Below, piece by piece: positions 36,469-47,264 of a stretch of DNA of 64,000 nucleotides. The stretch's first letter is position 1. Each line of letters opens with the position of its first letter. The stretch is from contig JAFWRK010000001.1 in the NCBI GenBank assembly GCA_017519965.1, positions 62,001-126,000 of the forward strand, in the 5' to 3' direction. This DNA comes from Bacilli bacterium (lineage in GTDB: Bacteria; Bacillota_I; Bacilli_A; RF39; UBA660). The translations under genes were made by a program, and so were the position numbers. The notes below the pieces were generated by a model, which saw only the letters and a list, made by a program, of their open reading frames with translations, searched no databases and was not told the origin of the DNA.

Positions 36469-37308
36469 TTATTGTTTAAATCTTTCTTTGAATGTGCAAT
36501 TTAAACATAACTTTTCACAAGGATTTCTATCTTGAAATGATTGTTTTAATTTTTTATACTTTTCTTTATTTATTATAGTTTCTAATGATTCTTTATATAT
36601 ATTTCCTAAGTTTATTACTCCATTACTATCTAAACAACATGGTACTACTGTTCCATCTACTAAAATAGCTATTTGTGTTTTTAGAGCCATGCAATATCCT
36701 TTTAAATTATTATCACTATTTAAGTCTGGCCATAAAAATTCATTATCTTTATCTATATATAGATTATTGTCTATTTTAATATTATTACTTTTATATATTT
36801 TATCCACAATATCTGTGGAAAGATTATAATGTTCTATTATTTTTTCCACTATTTCCTGTGACTTATTATCAAATTCGCCATTTTTTAATGTCCATAATCT
36901 ATATATAACCGTTGTATCCTTTAAATAAATATCTCTAGTTTCTAGTATTTCTTCTAAATAGTTTTCTTTATCATTTTCTGAATGTAATGATATATTTATC
37001 TTATTTAGATTAGGTTTATTACATATAAGTTTTATTTTATCTTTAAGAAGAGTACCATTTGTAGTTAGATTAACTTTTAAATTATAGTTATTTGCTAGAT
37101 CTATTATTTTATCTATATCTTTATGTAGTAATGGTTCTCCTTTAACATGAAGATATATATAATCTGTGTAATCTTTTATCTCATTAAATATATGATTTGC
37201 TTTTTCTAATGAAATATACCCTTTATTTTTTGTTACTTTAGAACAGAAACTGCAATTTAAGTTACATATATTTGTTATTTCTATGTATATCTTTTTATAT
37301 TTTTTCAT
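36469..37308 (-). CDS. Radical SAM/SPASM-type protein
   Basis: A 279-residue radical SAM enzyme. The cluster motif CNLNCSFC gives C15, C19 and C22 at the very N-terminus, followed by the GEPLL and TTNG motifs. The C-terminal part has additional cysteines (GYC, VPCCLD, NPCEKLCLNC) of a SPASM/twitch type holding an auxiliary cluster. Such enzymes often modify peptides or sugars; no precursor peptide is obvious next to it. It lies four bases after the PgeF-like gene and ends just before the surface-subunit promoter, so a link to surface-protein modification is possible but unproven. Confidence 0.8.
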   Translation of the reverse strand: MKKYKKIYIEITNICNLNCSFCSKVTKNKGYISLEKANHIFNEIKDYTDYIYLHVKGEPLLHKDIDKIIDLANNYNLKVNLTTNGTLLKDKIKLICNKPNLNKINISLHSENDKENYLEEILETRDIYLKDTTVIYRLWTLKNGEFDNKSQEIVEKIIEHYNLSTDIVDKIYKSNNIKIDNNLYIDKDNEFLWPDLNSDNNLKGYCMALKTQIAILVDGTVVPCCLDSNGVINLGNIYKESLETIINKEKYKKLKQSFQDRNPCEKLCLNCTFKERFKQ

Positions 37309-37312
37309 ATTA

Positions 37313-38032
37313 TTACTCTTCTTCTGTAAATACTATGCATGTAGCATGTTTACCTACTTTATTACCAATTTTTGAATAATATTTATCGGCTTCTACTGTA
37401 TCTGTTGAATCAAAATATATATTATTTGGATCTACTATTTCTAAATACAATTCATTAAATATTGTATATCTAATATCTAGATGAATCTGATTATTAATTT
37501 CTTCTATAGATTTCTTAAATATTTTTTCATTTAATTCCATTTTTTTATCAATAATATATTTTTCTTTAGATGGACATGGTCCTATATAAAAAGTCATTTC
37601 AAATGTTGCAGCATTGGTTTCTAACATTAATGCCTCTGTAATATTTCTTATTAAATCATTATTTATATTTTCTATAGTTCCTAATCCTACTGCTACTGTT
37701 GTTTTATCATTTTCATCTTTAGCATATCCAACTATTACAGGATCATCATTTGTTTCTACTATAATAGGAGTATTAATATTATCTTCTTTTAAGGTATAAA
37801 TATAGTCCTTAGAATTCTTATTATTGCTTGTAATAGTCTTTTTACCTATCTTATTATTTTTATTATTCATAATATAATAATTTTTAATATCTATATTATT
37901 CTTCTTAAATAGTTTATTTACTTTATTATCATATAATTTATCTATTTCTTCTTTAGTAAGATTTGGATAATACTTCTTTTCTTTAGTAAATATTCCATCT
38001 AATCTTGTTGATGTAAAAATATTTAACTTCAT
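37313..38032 (-). CDS. PgeF/YfiH-like (Cu-oxidase_4) protein lacking metal ligands
   Basis: A 239-residue protein. Its middle (TNDDPVIVGYA, then VAVGLGTIENINNDLIRNIT, then FYIGPCPSKEKYII) follows the order of the PgeF/YfiH fold, where TADCVPV, AVHAGWRG and IGPxIGxxxYEV hold the catalytic Cys and His ligands. Here Cys is replaced by Asp and the His by Gly, so the known peptidoglycan amidase or purine nucleoside activity is unlikely. Downstream of uvrB by 10 bases. Family call is moderate because similarity is limited to these blocks. Confidence 0.45.
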   Translation of the reverse strand: MKLNIFTSTRLDGIFTKEKKYYPNLTKEEIDKLYDNKVNKLFKKNNIDIKNYYIMNNKNNKIGKKTITSNNKNSKDYIYTLKEDNINTPIIVETNDDPVIVGYAKDENDKTTVAVGLGTIENINNDLIRNITEALMLETNAATFEMTFYIGPCPSKEKYIIDKKMELNEKIFKKSIEEINNQIHLDIRYTIFNELYLEIVDPNNIYFDSTDTVEADKYYSKIGNKVGKHATCIVFTEEE

Positions 38033-38042
38033 ATTCTCACCT

Positions 38043-39995
38043 CTATTCTGATTTCATTTCAAATAATATATCACGTAATTCCATAGCTCTTTCAAAGTTA
38101 AGTGACTTAGCTGCTTCTCTCATTTCTTGTTCTATAGATTCCATTATTTGTTCTTTTTCTTTTCTACTTATTTGTTTAGGTTTCTTATTGCCTTTTTCTT
38201 CTGATGTATTACTAATTACATCTCTTATTTCCTTCTGAATTGTTTCTGGAATAATATTATTATCTTTATTATATTTATCTTGAATACTTCTACGTCTTGA
38301 AGTTTCATCTATAGCATATTGCATGGATTCTGTAATCTTATCTCCATACATTATTACATGACCATGAGAGTTTCTGGCACATCTACCTATAGTTTGAATT
38401 AAACTTCTAGTACTTCTTAAGAATCCTTCTTTATCAGCATCTAATATTGCTATTAAAGATACTTCTGGAATATCTAAACCTTCTCTTAATAGATTTATTC
38501 CTACTAATACATCATATTTACCTGTACGAACATCATGTATTATTTGCATTCTTTCTAATGTTTTTACTTCACTATGTAGATATGCTACTTTAATATCTAA
38601 TTCTTTTAAATAATTTGTTAATTCTTCAGCCATTCTAATAGTTAATGTAGTTACTAATGTTCTTTCATTCTTACTTATTCTTTCTCTTATTTCTCCCAAT
38701 AAGTCATCAATTTGTCCTTCACTTTGTCTTACTTCAATTGTTGGATCTAATAATCCTGTAGGTCTTATAATTTGTTCTATATACTTATTATTAGTATATC
38801 CTAATTCTATATCTCCTGGAGTTGCTGAAACAAAGATAGCTTGATTTATTTTCTTCTCAAATTCTTCATACTTTAGTGGTCTATTATCTAGCGCACTAGG
38901 TAATCTAAATCCATATTCTACTAAGTTTAATTTTCTTGCTCTATCTCCATTGTACATTCCTCTTACTTGTGGAAGAGTAACATGTGATTCATCTACTACT
39001 AATAAATAATCATCTCCAAAGAAATCCATTAATGTTGTAGGGGTTTCTCCAGGTTTTCTTCCAGCAAGTGGAGCTGAATAGTTTTCTACTCCTGAACAAA
39101 AACCAGTTTCTTCTAACATTTCAATATCATAATTAGTTCTTTGTTCTAGTCTTTCTGCAGCTAATAACTTATTATTACTTTTTAACTCTTCTAATCTATC
39201 TTTTAATTCTTCTTTTATTCTAACAATTGCATCTTTTAGTTTCTCTTCACTAACTACGAAGTGGCTTGCTGGAAAGATTGAAACATTTTTTACTTTATTA
39301 ATTACTGCTCCAGTAAGTGTATCTATTTCACTTATTCTATCTATTTCATTATCAAAGAACTCTATTCTATATCCAGTATTATTTTGATTAGCTGGAATTA
39401 TTTCTACTATATCTCCTCTTACTCTAAAAGTACCTCTTTTAAAGTCTAAGTCATTTCTTTCATATAACATATCTACTAACTTAGTTAACATTTGATTCCT
39501 ATCTATTGTTTCTCCTACTGATAAAGTTAACATTTTACTTTTATATTCTTCTACTTCTCCAATACCATATATACATGATACTGATGCTACTACTATTACA
39601 TCATCTCGAGATAATAGTGCACTTGTTGCTGCATGACGTAATTCATCTATTTCATCATTAATAGAAGAATCTTTTTCAATATAAGTATCAGTTGAGGGAA
39701 CATAAGCTTCAGGTTGATAATAATCATAATAAGACACAAAATATTCAACTCTATTTTCTGGGAATAATTCTTTTAATTCACTATATAATTGTCCAGCTAA
39801 TGTTTTATTATGTGCTAATACTAATGTCTTTTTATTAACTTCTTTTATAACATTAGCTATAGTAAATGTTTTACCTGTTCCTGTAGCTCCTAATAATACT
39901 TGATATTTTTCTTTATTATTTATTCCATCTACTAGTTTCTTAATAGCAGTTGGTTGATCTCCACTAGGTTTATATTTAGATACTAGATTAAACAT
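38043..39995 (-). CDS. uvrB: Excinuclease ABC subunit B
   Basis: Helicase-like damage-verification subunit of nucleotide excision repair. The 650-residue product has Walker A GATGTGKT, the beta-hairpin [21 protein letters not shown], helicase motifs SATPGD and QTIGRCARN, and the C-terminal UVR motif ([15 protein letters not shown]). The start at 39995 ([15 protein letters not shown]) is chosen because AGGAG lies just before it; the frame is open 17 codons further upstream without a ribosome site. First gene of a three-gene unit. Confidence 0.97.
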   Translation of the reverse strand: MFNLVSKYKPSGDQPTAIKKLVDGINNKEKYQVLLGATGTGKTFTIANVIKEVNKKTLVLAHNKTLAGQLYSELKELFPENRVEYFVSYYDYYQPEAYVPSTDTYIEKDSSINDEIDELRHAATSALLSRDDVIVVASVSCIYGIGEVEEYKSKMLTLSVGETIDRNQMLTKLVDMLYERNDLDFKRGTFRVRGDIVEIIPANQNNTGYRIEFFDNEIDRISEIDTLTGAVINKVKNVSIFPASHFVVSEEKLKDAIVRIKEELKDRLEELKSNNKLLAAERLEQRTNYDIEMLEETGFCSGVENYSAPLAGRKPGETPTTLMDFFGDDYLLVVDESHVTLPQVRGMYNGDRARKLNLVEYGFRLPSALDNRPLKYEEFEKKINQAIFVSATPGDIELGYTNNKYIEQIIRPTGLLDPTIEVRQSEGQIDDLLGEIRERISKNERTLVTTLTIRMAEELTNYLKELDIKVAYLHSEVKTLERMQIIHDVRTGKYDVLVGINLLREGLDIPEVSLIAILDADKEGFLRSTRSLIQTIGRCARNSHGHVIMYGDKITESMQYAIDETSRRRSIQDKYNKDNNIIPETIQKEIRDVISNTSEEKGNKKPKQISRKEKEQIMESIEQEMREAAKSLNFERAMELRDILFEMKSE

Positions 39996-40053
39996 ATGAA
40001 TTACTCCTTTCAATATATAGGTTTTTTCGATATATAATTTTATCATTCTTAGT

Positions 40054-40080
40054 ATAAAAAAACAAGGAAGTCTCCTTGTT
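40054..40080 (-). terminator. Terminator after the histidine kinase pair
   Basis: AACAAGGA (40061-40068), loop AGTC, TCCTTGTT (40073-40080), with seven T on the minus strand. Confidence 0.85.
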
Positions 40081-40100
40081 AGTATGTATTATTTTTATTA

Positions 40101-41543
40101 TTATAATTCTTCATTATTAACTATTTTTTGATTAATAGTTACTAGGAATGTAGTACCTACTCCTTCAGTACTATTTACTGTGATTTTTCCTTCTAGTAAT
40201 TCAACTAAAGATTTCGTAATTGATAGCCCTAATCCCGTTCCTGTAATATCACTGTCTTTATTATCAGATGTTCTATAGAATCTATTAAATATATTTTTAA
40301 TATCTTCTTCTTTTATACCTTTACCAGTATCTGTAATGGAAATTCTTAGATTACATTTATCTTTATTATTAATACAATCTATTGCTAACTCTATATATCC
40401 AGAGTCTGTATATTTAGCTGCATTACTTAGTAGATTATTAATAATTGTTTCTATCTTTTTAGAGTCTCCATATAATACTTCTGGTAATTCATCACTTATT
40501 CTTTTTCTTATTTCTATAGGTTTATATCCTATTCTTAATTTTAAAGTCTTTTCTACACTATCTAATAATTCTTTTGTTTTATAATTACTATTTTCTATCT
40601 CTATTGCTTTAGAGTCTAGTTTGTTTATATCTAATATTCCATCTACTAATTCTAGTAGATTATTAGATGACTTTAATATATCATCTATATCTTGTTTAGT
40701 GTCTTCTTCTTCAGTATTATCTTTTATCATTTGAGATAGTCCAACTATTGCATTAAGTGGGGTTCTTAATTCATGTGACATAGATGATAAGAATTCACTT
40801 TTAGCATTATTTGCTTTTTCAGCTGTCTCTTTAGCTAAAGTAAGTTCAGTTATTAACTTTATATCAGGGTTTTCAATTGTATGATACATAAGATAACTAA
40901 CTATTGTCATGAATAGTGTTGCTAATGGAGAAGAAATAGTTTGATATAAAAGACTAGTTCCTTCTATAATGAATCCAAATAATATTATAAAATATATTGG
41001 TATTATTTTCTTTTTATTAGCTTTTTTAATATTAGCTATAATTGATATTATTGCAAAGAATACAAATGTAATTGGTGCTAAATTGCCAAAAAGAGCTCCT
41101 CCTGATATCTTTGCACCAATCTCTCCATTGTTAGGAAAATACATCTCAACTGGTAATAATAATTGTACAGTGGCTACTAGCGCAATAAATAATAATATAA
41201 AAGTATTAATCTTTTTCTCATTTTTAGTATATAAGTTAAATAGATTTTCTCTATTTTCATTTGTGATTACTATTATGTAATAAGAAAGAAGAAAGTACCA
41301 AATATCACATACAACATAGTACACTTTAAATAAACCAACTATTAAAGGCATCCAATCTCTTCTTAGTACTACTATTAATAAAAAAATTATATAATCTATT
41401 AATATTAATAAATTAATTATTAATAGTTTTCTATATATTCTATTTTCTATATTAGGAGAATTCTTTTTTGAAAAATATATTCCTAATAAGAATAATAAAA
41501 ATAGTAGTGCTACTAAACATATTGAAAAATTAGCTTTATACAT
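40101..41543 (-). CDS. Membrane sensor histidine kinase (paralogue 1)
   Basis: A 480-residue kinase with seven membrane helices in residues 5-220, a short coiled linker, a HisKA domain (phospho-acceptor H257 in [17 protein letters not shown]) and a HATPase domain with N, G1 and G2 boxes ([26 protein letters not shown]). The multi-helix sensor resembles 7TM receptor kinases. It follows a close paralogue by 14 bases. No response regulator gene is nearby, so its partner is elsewhere. Confidence 0.88.
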   Translation of the reverse strand: MYKANFSICLVALLFLLFLLGIYFSKKNSPNIENRIYRKLLIINLLILIDYIIFLLIVVLRRDWMPLIVGLFKVYYVVCDIWYFLLSYYIIVITNENRENLFNLYTKNEKKINTFILLFIALVATVQLLLPVEMYFPNNGEIGAKISGGALFGNLAPITFVFFAIISIIANIKKANKKKIIPIYFIILFGFIIEGTSLLYQTISSPLATLFMTIVSYLMYHTIENPDIKLITELTLAKETAEKANNAKSEFLSSMSHELRTPLNAIVGLSQMIKDNTEEEDTKQDIDDILKSSNNLLELVDGILDINKLDSKAIEIENSNYKTKELLDSVEKTLKLRIGYKPIEIRKRISDELPEVLYGDSKKIETIINNLLSNAAKYTDSGYIELAIDCINNKDKCNLRISITDTGKGIKEEDIKNIFNRFYRTSDNKDSDITGTGLGLSITKSLVELLEGKITVNSTEGVGTTFLVTINQKIVNNEEL

Positions 41544-41557
41544 TTTATCAACCTCTT

Positions 41558-42997
41558 TTAGTTATTATTTTGTATTTTTTGCGGAATTGTTACTGTAAAT
41601 ATTGATCCTACTCCATAAGTACTATCTACTGTTATTTTTCCATCTAATAGTTCTACTAGAGATTTTGTTATAGCTAGTCCTAAACCAGTTTCTTCCATAT
41701 CTGTGTCTTTATCTTCATCTAATCTATTAAACTTAGTAAATAGATTAGGAAGCATTTCTTCTTTCATTCCTCTACCTGTATCTTTAACTGAAAAATTTAG
41801 TTCACAGATATCTTTATTATTTTTAGATTCTACTTTTAATTCAACTATACCTTCATCTGTATATTTAACTGCATTGGTTAATAGATTAGTTAATATTCTT
41901 TTTATTTTTTCTTTGTCTCCATATAAATTACTTGGAATTCTTTCATCATATTTTATTTTTAAATCTATAGGTTTATCATCTATTCTTATTTTTATCATTC
42001 TAATTATATTATCTATTTCTTCTTTTAAATTATAATTATAATTAATTATTTCCATCTTATTAGCTTCTAGTCTATTGATATCTAAAATACCATTAACTAT
42101 TTCAAGCAAGTTTTGAGAAGCAAGAAGTACATCTTTTGAATCTTTTCGCATCTCTTCTATATCAGTTCCTTCTGATATCATTTCTGATAGTCCCACTATA
42201 GCGTTAAGAGGAGTTCTAATCTCATGAGACATTGAACTTAAGAAATCAGTCTTTGCTTCATTGGATTTTTCTGCTTGATTCTTTGCTAACTCTAATTGAT
42301 TTATTAAAGAAATATCTGGATTTTCTATTGTATGATACATAAAATAACTGATTAATGTTATTGATAATGTATAAATATTAATAGATGCATCAAACATATT
42401 TAAGAATAAAGCTGACAATTCTAGAATTACAAATAATAAAAATGGAAATACTTTTTTTCTATTAACATACTTAGAATTAGCTATAATTATTATTAAACAA
42501 CAAATACCTATAGTACCTAGAAGATAAGTTATAAAGTCACTTCTTATTCCATAGTATGCTATTACATGTTCTTTTCCCATAAATATATAAGTTACTGGTA
42601 ATATTGCTACTATTAATAATATTGTTACTATTGTTGAAAATAAGATATATTTAAACTTTTTACTTTCATATAAAAGATGATGAAGTTTGCCTTTTTGATC
42701 TTGTGCTATTACTACTACAGTGTAATAAGTTAAAAGAATTCCCCATAATACTTCTGATACACAGAATACTCTTGCAAATATATCATATATATAGAAATAA
42801 ATATCATATCCTTTTATAAAGTTAGCTACTACTAGACATACCATACTTGATGACAAAACAAAAAAGTCTACTATTATCTGAGCTCTATATACTTTGTTTT
42901 CTATATTAGACATATTCTTTTTAGAAAAATATACGATTGCTAGTATTCCCCAGAATAATAGTCCACAAAAATTAGATGTAAATGTAAACATGTTCAT
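41558..42997 (-). CDS. Membrane sensor histidine kinase (paralogue 2)
   Basis: A 479-residue kinase with the same layout as its downstream neighbour: seven helices (8-220), YHTIENPDI linker identical in both, HisKA with H258 in [17 protein letters not shown] and a HATPase with [17 protein letters not shown] and [20 protein letters not shown]. Sensor halves have diverged much more than the kinase halves, so the pair probably arose by tandem duplication and now reads different signals. Start ATG at 42997 or two codons later. Confidence 0.88.
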   Translation of the reverse strand: MNMFTFTSNFCGLLFWGILAIVYFSKKNMSNIENKVYRAQIIVDFFVLSSSMVCLVVANFIKGYDIYFYIYDIFARVFCVSEVLWGILLTYYTVVVIAQDQKGKLHHLLYESKKFKYILFSTIVTILLIVAILPVTYIFMGKEHVIAYYGIRSDFITYLLGTIGICCLIIIIANSKYVNRKKVFPFLLFVILELSALFLNMFDASINIYTLSITLISYFMYHTIENPDISLINQLELAKNQAEKSNEAKTDFLSSMSHEIRTPLNAIVGLSEMISEGTDIEEMRKDSKDVLLASQNLLEIVNGILDINRLEANKMEIINYNYNLKEEIDNIIRMIKIRIDDKPIDLKIKYDERIPSNLYGDKEKIKRILTNLLTNAVKYTDEGIVELKVESKNNKDICELNFSVKDTGRGMKEEMLPNLFTKFNRLDEDKDTDMEETGLGLAITKSLVELLDGKITVDSTYGVGSIFTVTIPQKIQNNN

Positions 42998-43045
42998 CTA
43001 GTACCAACTCCTATTATCTTATTTAATTATACACTATTTTTCCAT

Positions 43046-43074
43046 AAAAAAAAGAATAGAAAATCTATTCTTTT
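43046..43074 (-). terminator. Terminator of clpB
   Basis: AAAAGAATAGA (43050-43060) pairs with TCTATTCTTTT (43064-43074), with a T-run on the minus strand. It overlaps the clpB stop codon at 43065. Confidence 0.85.
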
Positions 43075-45179
43075 ATTTTTATAAAGTAGTTATCATTATA
43101 ATCTATTATTAAATTATCTCCTTCATGGATTTTTTCATTTAATAAATCTTCTGCTATAAGAGTTTCTATATTCTTAGTCATATATCTTTTTATTGGTCTT
43201 GCTCCAAATTCTTTATTATATGACTCTTCAATTACTTTATCTTTTGCTTTATCAGTTAATTCTATACTTAATTTAGAATTCTTTAGATGCTTATTAATAT
43301 TATCAATAATAGTATCTAATACTTCATATATTACATCTTTACTTAGTGAATTAAATATTACTATTTCATCTATTCTGTTTATTAATTCTGGTCTAAATCT
43401 AGATTTTAAGATATCTAACACTAACTTATCTCTATCTTTATCATCATTATGATCTAATATTATTTCTGATCCTAAATTGGATGTCATTATAATAATTGTA
43501 TTCTTAAAGTCTATTAATCTTCCTTGAGAATCTGTTATTCTACCATCATCTAGTATTTGTAATAAAATGTTAAAGACATCTGAATGAGCTTTTTCAATTT
43601 CATCAAATAAAACTATTGAATATGGATTTCTTCTTACTGCTTCAGTTAATTCTCCACCTTCATCATATCCTACATATCCTGGGGGAGCTCCTATTAATCT
43701 TGAAACATTAAATGCTTCCATGTATTCTGAACAGTCTATTCTTATCATATGTCTTTCATCATCGAATAGTTCATATGCTAGAGACTTTGCTATTTCTGTT
43801 TTACCTACTCCAGTAGGTCCCATAAATATAAATGAACCTATTGGTCTATAAGGATCTTTTATTCCAGATCTTGCTCTTATAATAGCATCTCCTACTAATT
43901 CAATTGCTTCATCTTGACCTTTAACTCTTTTTCTTAAGTTTTCTTTTAAAAGAAGTAACTTTTCTTTTTCTCCACTTACTAGTTTAGCTACTGGTACATT
44001 AGTCCAACGAGATACTATTTCAGCTATATTATTTTCATCAACTACATCTGATAAAACATTATTTTGAATTGTTAATTTAAGTTGTGATATTTCAGCTTCG
44101 ACTTTAGGGATTTCTCCGTGTTTAATCTTAGCTGCTTCATTTAAATCATATTCATTCTCAGCCTTTTCAAGTTTAAACTTTAATTCTTCCAATTTTGCTT
44201 TCTTATCATTAATTAAGTCATTTAATTTCTTTTCTTCTTCCCATTTCATACGTAGATCATCTTGTTCTGACTTAAGTTTTTCCATTTTCTTATCTATTTC
44301 TGCTACTCGTTTTTTAGATTCTTCGTCTTTTTCTTTTTTAAGTGCTTGATGTTCTATCTCTAAAGTCATTATTTCTCTATTAATTTTATCTAATGAAGCT
44401 GGTACTGAATTCATTTGCATCTTAATTGTTGCACATGCTTCATCTATTAGGTCTATTGCTTTATCTGGTAAGAATCTGTCTGTTATATATCTATCTGATA
44501 AATTTACTGCTGCTACTAAAGCATTATCTCTTATAGTTACTCCATGATATACTTCAAATCTTTCTTTTAAGCCTCTTAAAATAGTTAATGTATCTATAGT
44601 AGATGGTTCTTGTACTAATATTTTTTGTAATCTTCTTTCTAGTGCTCCATCTTTTTCTATAAACTCACGATATTCTTTTAATGTAGTAGCTCCTATTAGT
44701 CTTATTTCTCCTCTAGCTAGCATTGGTTTTAACATATTACCTACATTCATGGCATTATTAGAACCTGCTCCTACTATCATATGTATTTCATCAATAAACA
44801 TTATGATATCTCCATTAGAGTCAGATATTTCTTTTAAGACTGCTTTAAATCTCTCTTCAAATTCTCCTTGATATTTAGCACCAGCAACTAGTGCAGATAA
44901 ATCTAACTCCCAAACCTTCTTGTTCTTTAAGTCGTTTGGAACATCTCCTTTAACTATTCTTTGGGCTAGACCTTCTACTATAGCAGTTTTACCTACACCT
45001 GGAGATCCAATTAATACAGGGTTATTTTTACTTTTCCTAGATAGTATTCTAATCAAGTTTCTTATTTCTTCATCTCTACCTATTACAGGATCTATTTTAT
45101 TATCTTTTACTGCACTAGTTATATCTCTACCATACTTTTCTAGTGGATTTTTTAAATTATCTTCCATATTTGGATACAT
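43065..45179 (-). CDS. clpB: ClpB disaggregase without N-terminal domain
   Basis: A 704-residue Hsp100 disaggregase with two AAA+ modules (Walker A GSPGVGKT at 58-65 and GPTGVGKT at 454-461), Walker B MFIDEIH and VLFDEIE, and a coiled-coil middle domain (about 265-375). The usual N-terminal ClpN domain (about 150 residues) is missing: the protein begins directly with the linker to AAA-1, as in the short ClpB forms of some mollicutes and of internal-start products. The strong GAGGGTGAT ribosome site and the position of the promoter show that this is the natural start, not a truncation. Regulated by heat shock through the CIRCE element. Confidence 0.95.
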   Translation of the reverse strand: MYPNMEDNLKNPLEKYGRDITSAVKDNKIDPVIGRDEEIRNLIRILSRKSKNNPVLIGSPGVGKTAIVEGLAQRIVKGDVPNDLKNKKVWELDLSALVAGAKYQGEFEERFKAVLKEISDSNGDIIMFIDEIHMIVGAGSNNAMNVGNMLKPMLARGEIRLIGATTLKEYREFIEKDGALERRLQKILVQEPSTIDTLTILRGLKERFEVYHGVTIRDNALVAAVNLSDRYITDRFLPDKAIDLIDEACATIKMQMNSVPASLDKINREIMTLEIEHQALKKEKDEESKKRVAEIDKKMEKLKSEQDDLRMKWEEEKKLNDLINDKKAKLEELKFKLEKAENEYDLNEAAKIKHGEIPKVEAEISQLKLTIQNNVLSDVVDENNIAEIVSRWTNVPVAKLVSGEKEKLLLLKENLRKRVKGQDEAIELVGDAIIRARSGIKDPYRPIGSFIFMGPTGVGKTEIAKSLAYELFDDERHMIRIDCSEYMEAFNVSRLIGAPPGYVGYDEGGELTEAVRRNPYSIVLFDEIEKAHSDVFNILLQILDDGRITDSQGRLIDFKNTIIIMTSNLGSEIILDHNDDKDRDKLVLDILKSRFRPELINRIDEIVIFNSLSKDVIYEVLDTIIDNINKHLKNSKLSIELTDKAKDKVIEESYNKEFGARPIKRYMTKNIETLIAEDLLNEKIHEGDNLIIDYNDNYFIKIKE

Positions 45180-45203
45180 TATATCACCCTCTTTTCATAA
45201 TAT

Positions 45204-45232
45204 ATGATATACCTATTATTAGCACTTGTCAA
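45204..45232 (-). promoter_or_regulatory. Sigma-A promoter of clpB
   Basis: Minus-strand -35 TTGACA (perfect, 45227-45232), 17-base spacer, -10 TATCAT (45204-45209). The -35 box lies inside the CIRCE operator, so HrcA binding would block it. Confidence 0.75.
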
Positions 45233-45245
45233 TAGAGAGTGCTAA
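45219..45245. promoter_or_regulatory. CIRCE element (HrcA operator) of clpB
   Basis: TTAGCACTT (45219-45227), 9 bases, GAGTGCTAA (45237-45245). It matches the CIRCE consensus TTAGCACTC-N9-GAGTGCTAA with a single mismatch. An HrcA repressor encoded elsewhere is expected. Confidence 0.93.
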
Positions 45246-45260
45246 TTAAATTAAAAAGAA

Positions 45261-45287
45261 AAATATCCACAGAAGTTGTGGATATTA
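45261..45287 (-). terminator. Hairpin terminator with the TATCCACA/TGTGGATA dyad
   Basis: AAATATCCACA (45261-45271), loop GAAGT, TGTGGATATT (45277-45286). It lies just after the L,D-transpeptidase stop codon and before the clpB promoter. Nearly identical to the 5831-5857 hairpin. Confidence 0.75.
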
Positions 45288-45289
45288 TT

Positions 45290-46342
45290 TTATTGTTTTA
45301 CTAGAACTTTATCTCCTATTTCTAAATGATTATATATTGTTTTAGCAGCTGCATTAGGCATATTTACGCAACCGTGTGATCCACTGTTTTTATATAAATT
45401 ACCTCCAAAGGCACTTCTCCAGTTAGCATCATGTAATCCTTCTCCGTTATGGAAGAAAGCTACTACATCAACATGGACCTTAAAATCTGCACCTGTTAAA
45501 TATCTATTTCTTTCCATACACCATACTTCATGTAATCCTTTTGTAGTAGGTGTTGAATTCTTTCCAGTTACTACTGGTGTAGATATAACTAACTCATTAT
45601 CCTCATATAAATATGCTGTTTGATCAGATATATCTACTATAACAAATGTACCATTTAATTCTTTAGCATCGCTTGTTTTTACTGTTCCAACTTTATCATT
45701 ATAATATGTTAGATAGTAACCATCTTTTTCTCCATATACTTGTATTGCTTCTAATTTAGGAAGAGAAGTTAATTCTTTTTCCTTATCACTATAATCATAT
45801 ACTTGTGTATCTTTAGTTATATATGCAATCTTTGATACTGGACTAAGAATTGTTCTTTGTTCTTCTACATTAGAATACTTAGCTGAAATAAATGCTTCTT
45901 TATCTTTATATTTAACTTTATACCAATCTTCATTTTCTTGATATATTAAATCTAATTTATTATTTGTATCAATAGTACCATATTTTTCACAATCAGTATT
46001 TGCTTCACTTCTTACATTTACTGTTGTTGTTGGTACTACTACTTTTTTAGTTTCTAATTGAAGATTACCTGTAGGAGTTTCTATAGTTTCTACTATAGGC
46101 TTTTCCACTACTTTAGGTTCTTCTTTTTCTTTTTCTATTTCCACAACTTCTGTGGATTCAACTATTTCATTTTCAATAACTTCATTATCTATATTTTCTT
46201 CTTCTATATTTGATACTGATACTACTTCGTTATCTACTTCAATATTATTATGATTTATCTTACCTATTTTAGATGCTCCATATCCTATAACTGCACCTAA
46301 TAATAATGTAGGAATTACTATTTTAGTAATTTTAACCTTCAT
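45290..46342 (-). CDS. L,D-transpeptidase with SH3-type domain (YkuD)
   Basis: A 350-residue exported protein: signal or anchor helix (5-22), an acidic Glu/Val linker (35-85), an SH3b domain (about 100-160), a second SH3-like region (165-225) and a YkuD catalytic domain (231-350) with the SGSHGCVNMP motif (catalytic C325). It cross-links peptidoglycan stems or attaches proteins to them, so the organism has a cell wall. The start at 46342 is chosen because a GGGGGA ribosome site precedes it, unlike the ATG five codons earlier. Its linker coding DNA holds a copy of the CCACA-N5-TGTGG dyad. Confidence 0.88.
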   Translation of the reverse strand: MKVKITKIVIPTLLLGAVIGYGASKIGKINHNNIEVDNEVVSVSNIEEENIDNEVIENEIVESTEVVEIEKEKEEPKVVEKPIVETIETPTGNLQLETKKVVVPTTTVNVRSEANTDCEKYGTIDTNNKLDLIYQENEDWYKVKYKDKEAFISAKYSNVEEQRTILSPVSKIAYITKDTQVYDYSDKEKELTSLPKLEAIQVYGEKDGYYLTYYNDKVGTVKTSDAKELNGTFVIVDISDQTAYLYEDNELVISTPVVTGKNSTPTTKGLHEVWCMERNRYLTGADFKVHVDVVAFFHNGEGLHDANWRSAFGGNLYKNSGSHGCVNMPNAAAKTIYNHLEIGDKVLVKQ

Positions 46343-46394
46343 TATAATATCCCCCATTCATGGTAGCTAATTATACTACTTTTTTCTTTATTTG

Positions 46395-47192
46395 TCAATT
46401 TTTAGACTTGATACAAGCATATGTATATGTAGTAGTTTGGTTATATAAAATTGTCTCTCCTTTACTTCCAATTATTATATTAAATTTTGTACTAGCAGGT
46501 TCTTTTATTTCATTTCCATTAATGACTCTTCTAGTAGCATTAAATATTAATTCATATTTGTATGATTCAACTTCTTCAGTGTATTCACTTTGTACTTCTT
46601 TATAATTTCCTTCTATGATACCTTTTTCATTATCATCATAATTATAATTTATTATAAATTTATTATCTTTTGTTAATTCTAATGTTAAATTTTCATCAAA
46701 ATCTCCAATTTTCATATTTCCTTTATAGTCTCCACAACTATATGTTCCTATATACTTAGGAGTAGATACTTTATTGAATAATAGTTTTATCATGGTAGTT
46801 GTAAAGAATATGAATACTATGATACCTATAAGTATACTTATTATTCCAAGTAATAACCCTTTTTTACCTTTTTTCTTACCTTTTACTCCATATACTATGG
46901 CTATTATTGATAAAGGTAGTGATATTATTCCTATTACTAAAGACAATATAAGAGATATAATTCCATAGATTAAGCTCTTCTTTCCACATAATTCTTCTTG
47001 TTCTCCTACGTAGTCTTTCTTTTGTTCTTGAAAGTAGTGCATTTTTTGATATTTATCTTTATTATCTAAGGGATTCATCTTCATAGTGAAATCAAATTGT
47101 TCTTCTTTTGACTCTTTAGATAGTTTTGTTCCACATACTACGCAATACTCATTACTGTTGTTATTACTCATTCCGCATTTAGGGCAATCCAT
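46395..47192 (-). CDS. Zinc-ribbon, two- or three-TM membrane protein
   Basis: A 265-residue protein: N-terminal zinc ribbon (CPKC at 3-6 and CVVC at 17-20), a charged stretch, a DUF4190-like double hydrophobic segment (SLIYGIISLILSLVIGIISLPLSIIAIVYG and LLLGIISILIGIIVFIFF regions joined by KGKKKGKKG) and an extracytoplasmic beta-rich domain (IGTYSCGDYKGNMKIGDFDENLTLELTKDNKF). This ribbon-TM-beta layout resembles the 5888 protein in design but not in sequence. Function unknown. Confidence 0.65.
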   Translation of the reverse strand: MDCPKCGMSNNNSNEYCVVCGTKLSKESKEEQFDFTMKMNPLDNKDKYQKMHYFQEQKKDYVGEQEELCGKKSLIYGIISLILSLVIGIISLPLSIIAIVYGVKGKKKGKKGLLLGIISILIGIIVFIFFTTTMIKLLFNKVSTPKYIGTYSCGDYKGNMKIGDFDENLTLELTKDNKFIINYNYDDNEKGIIEGNYKEVQSEYTEEVESYKYELIFNATRRVINGNEIKEPASTKFNIIIGSKGETILYNQTTTYTYACIKSKN

Positions 47193-47235
47193 AATTCCAC
47201 CTCTATCCTAATATATATTATAACTTAGTAAAAAT

Positions 47236-47261
47236 AAAAAAATCCACAATTGTTGTGGATT
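47236..47261 (-). terminator. Hairpin terminator with the ATCCACA/TGTGGAT dyad
   Basis: AATCCACA (47241-47248), loop ATTGT, TGTGGATT (47254-47261), A/T-runs on both sides. It lies immediately after the stop of the 47265 gene. Confidence 0.7.
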
Positions 47262-47264
47262 ATT

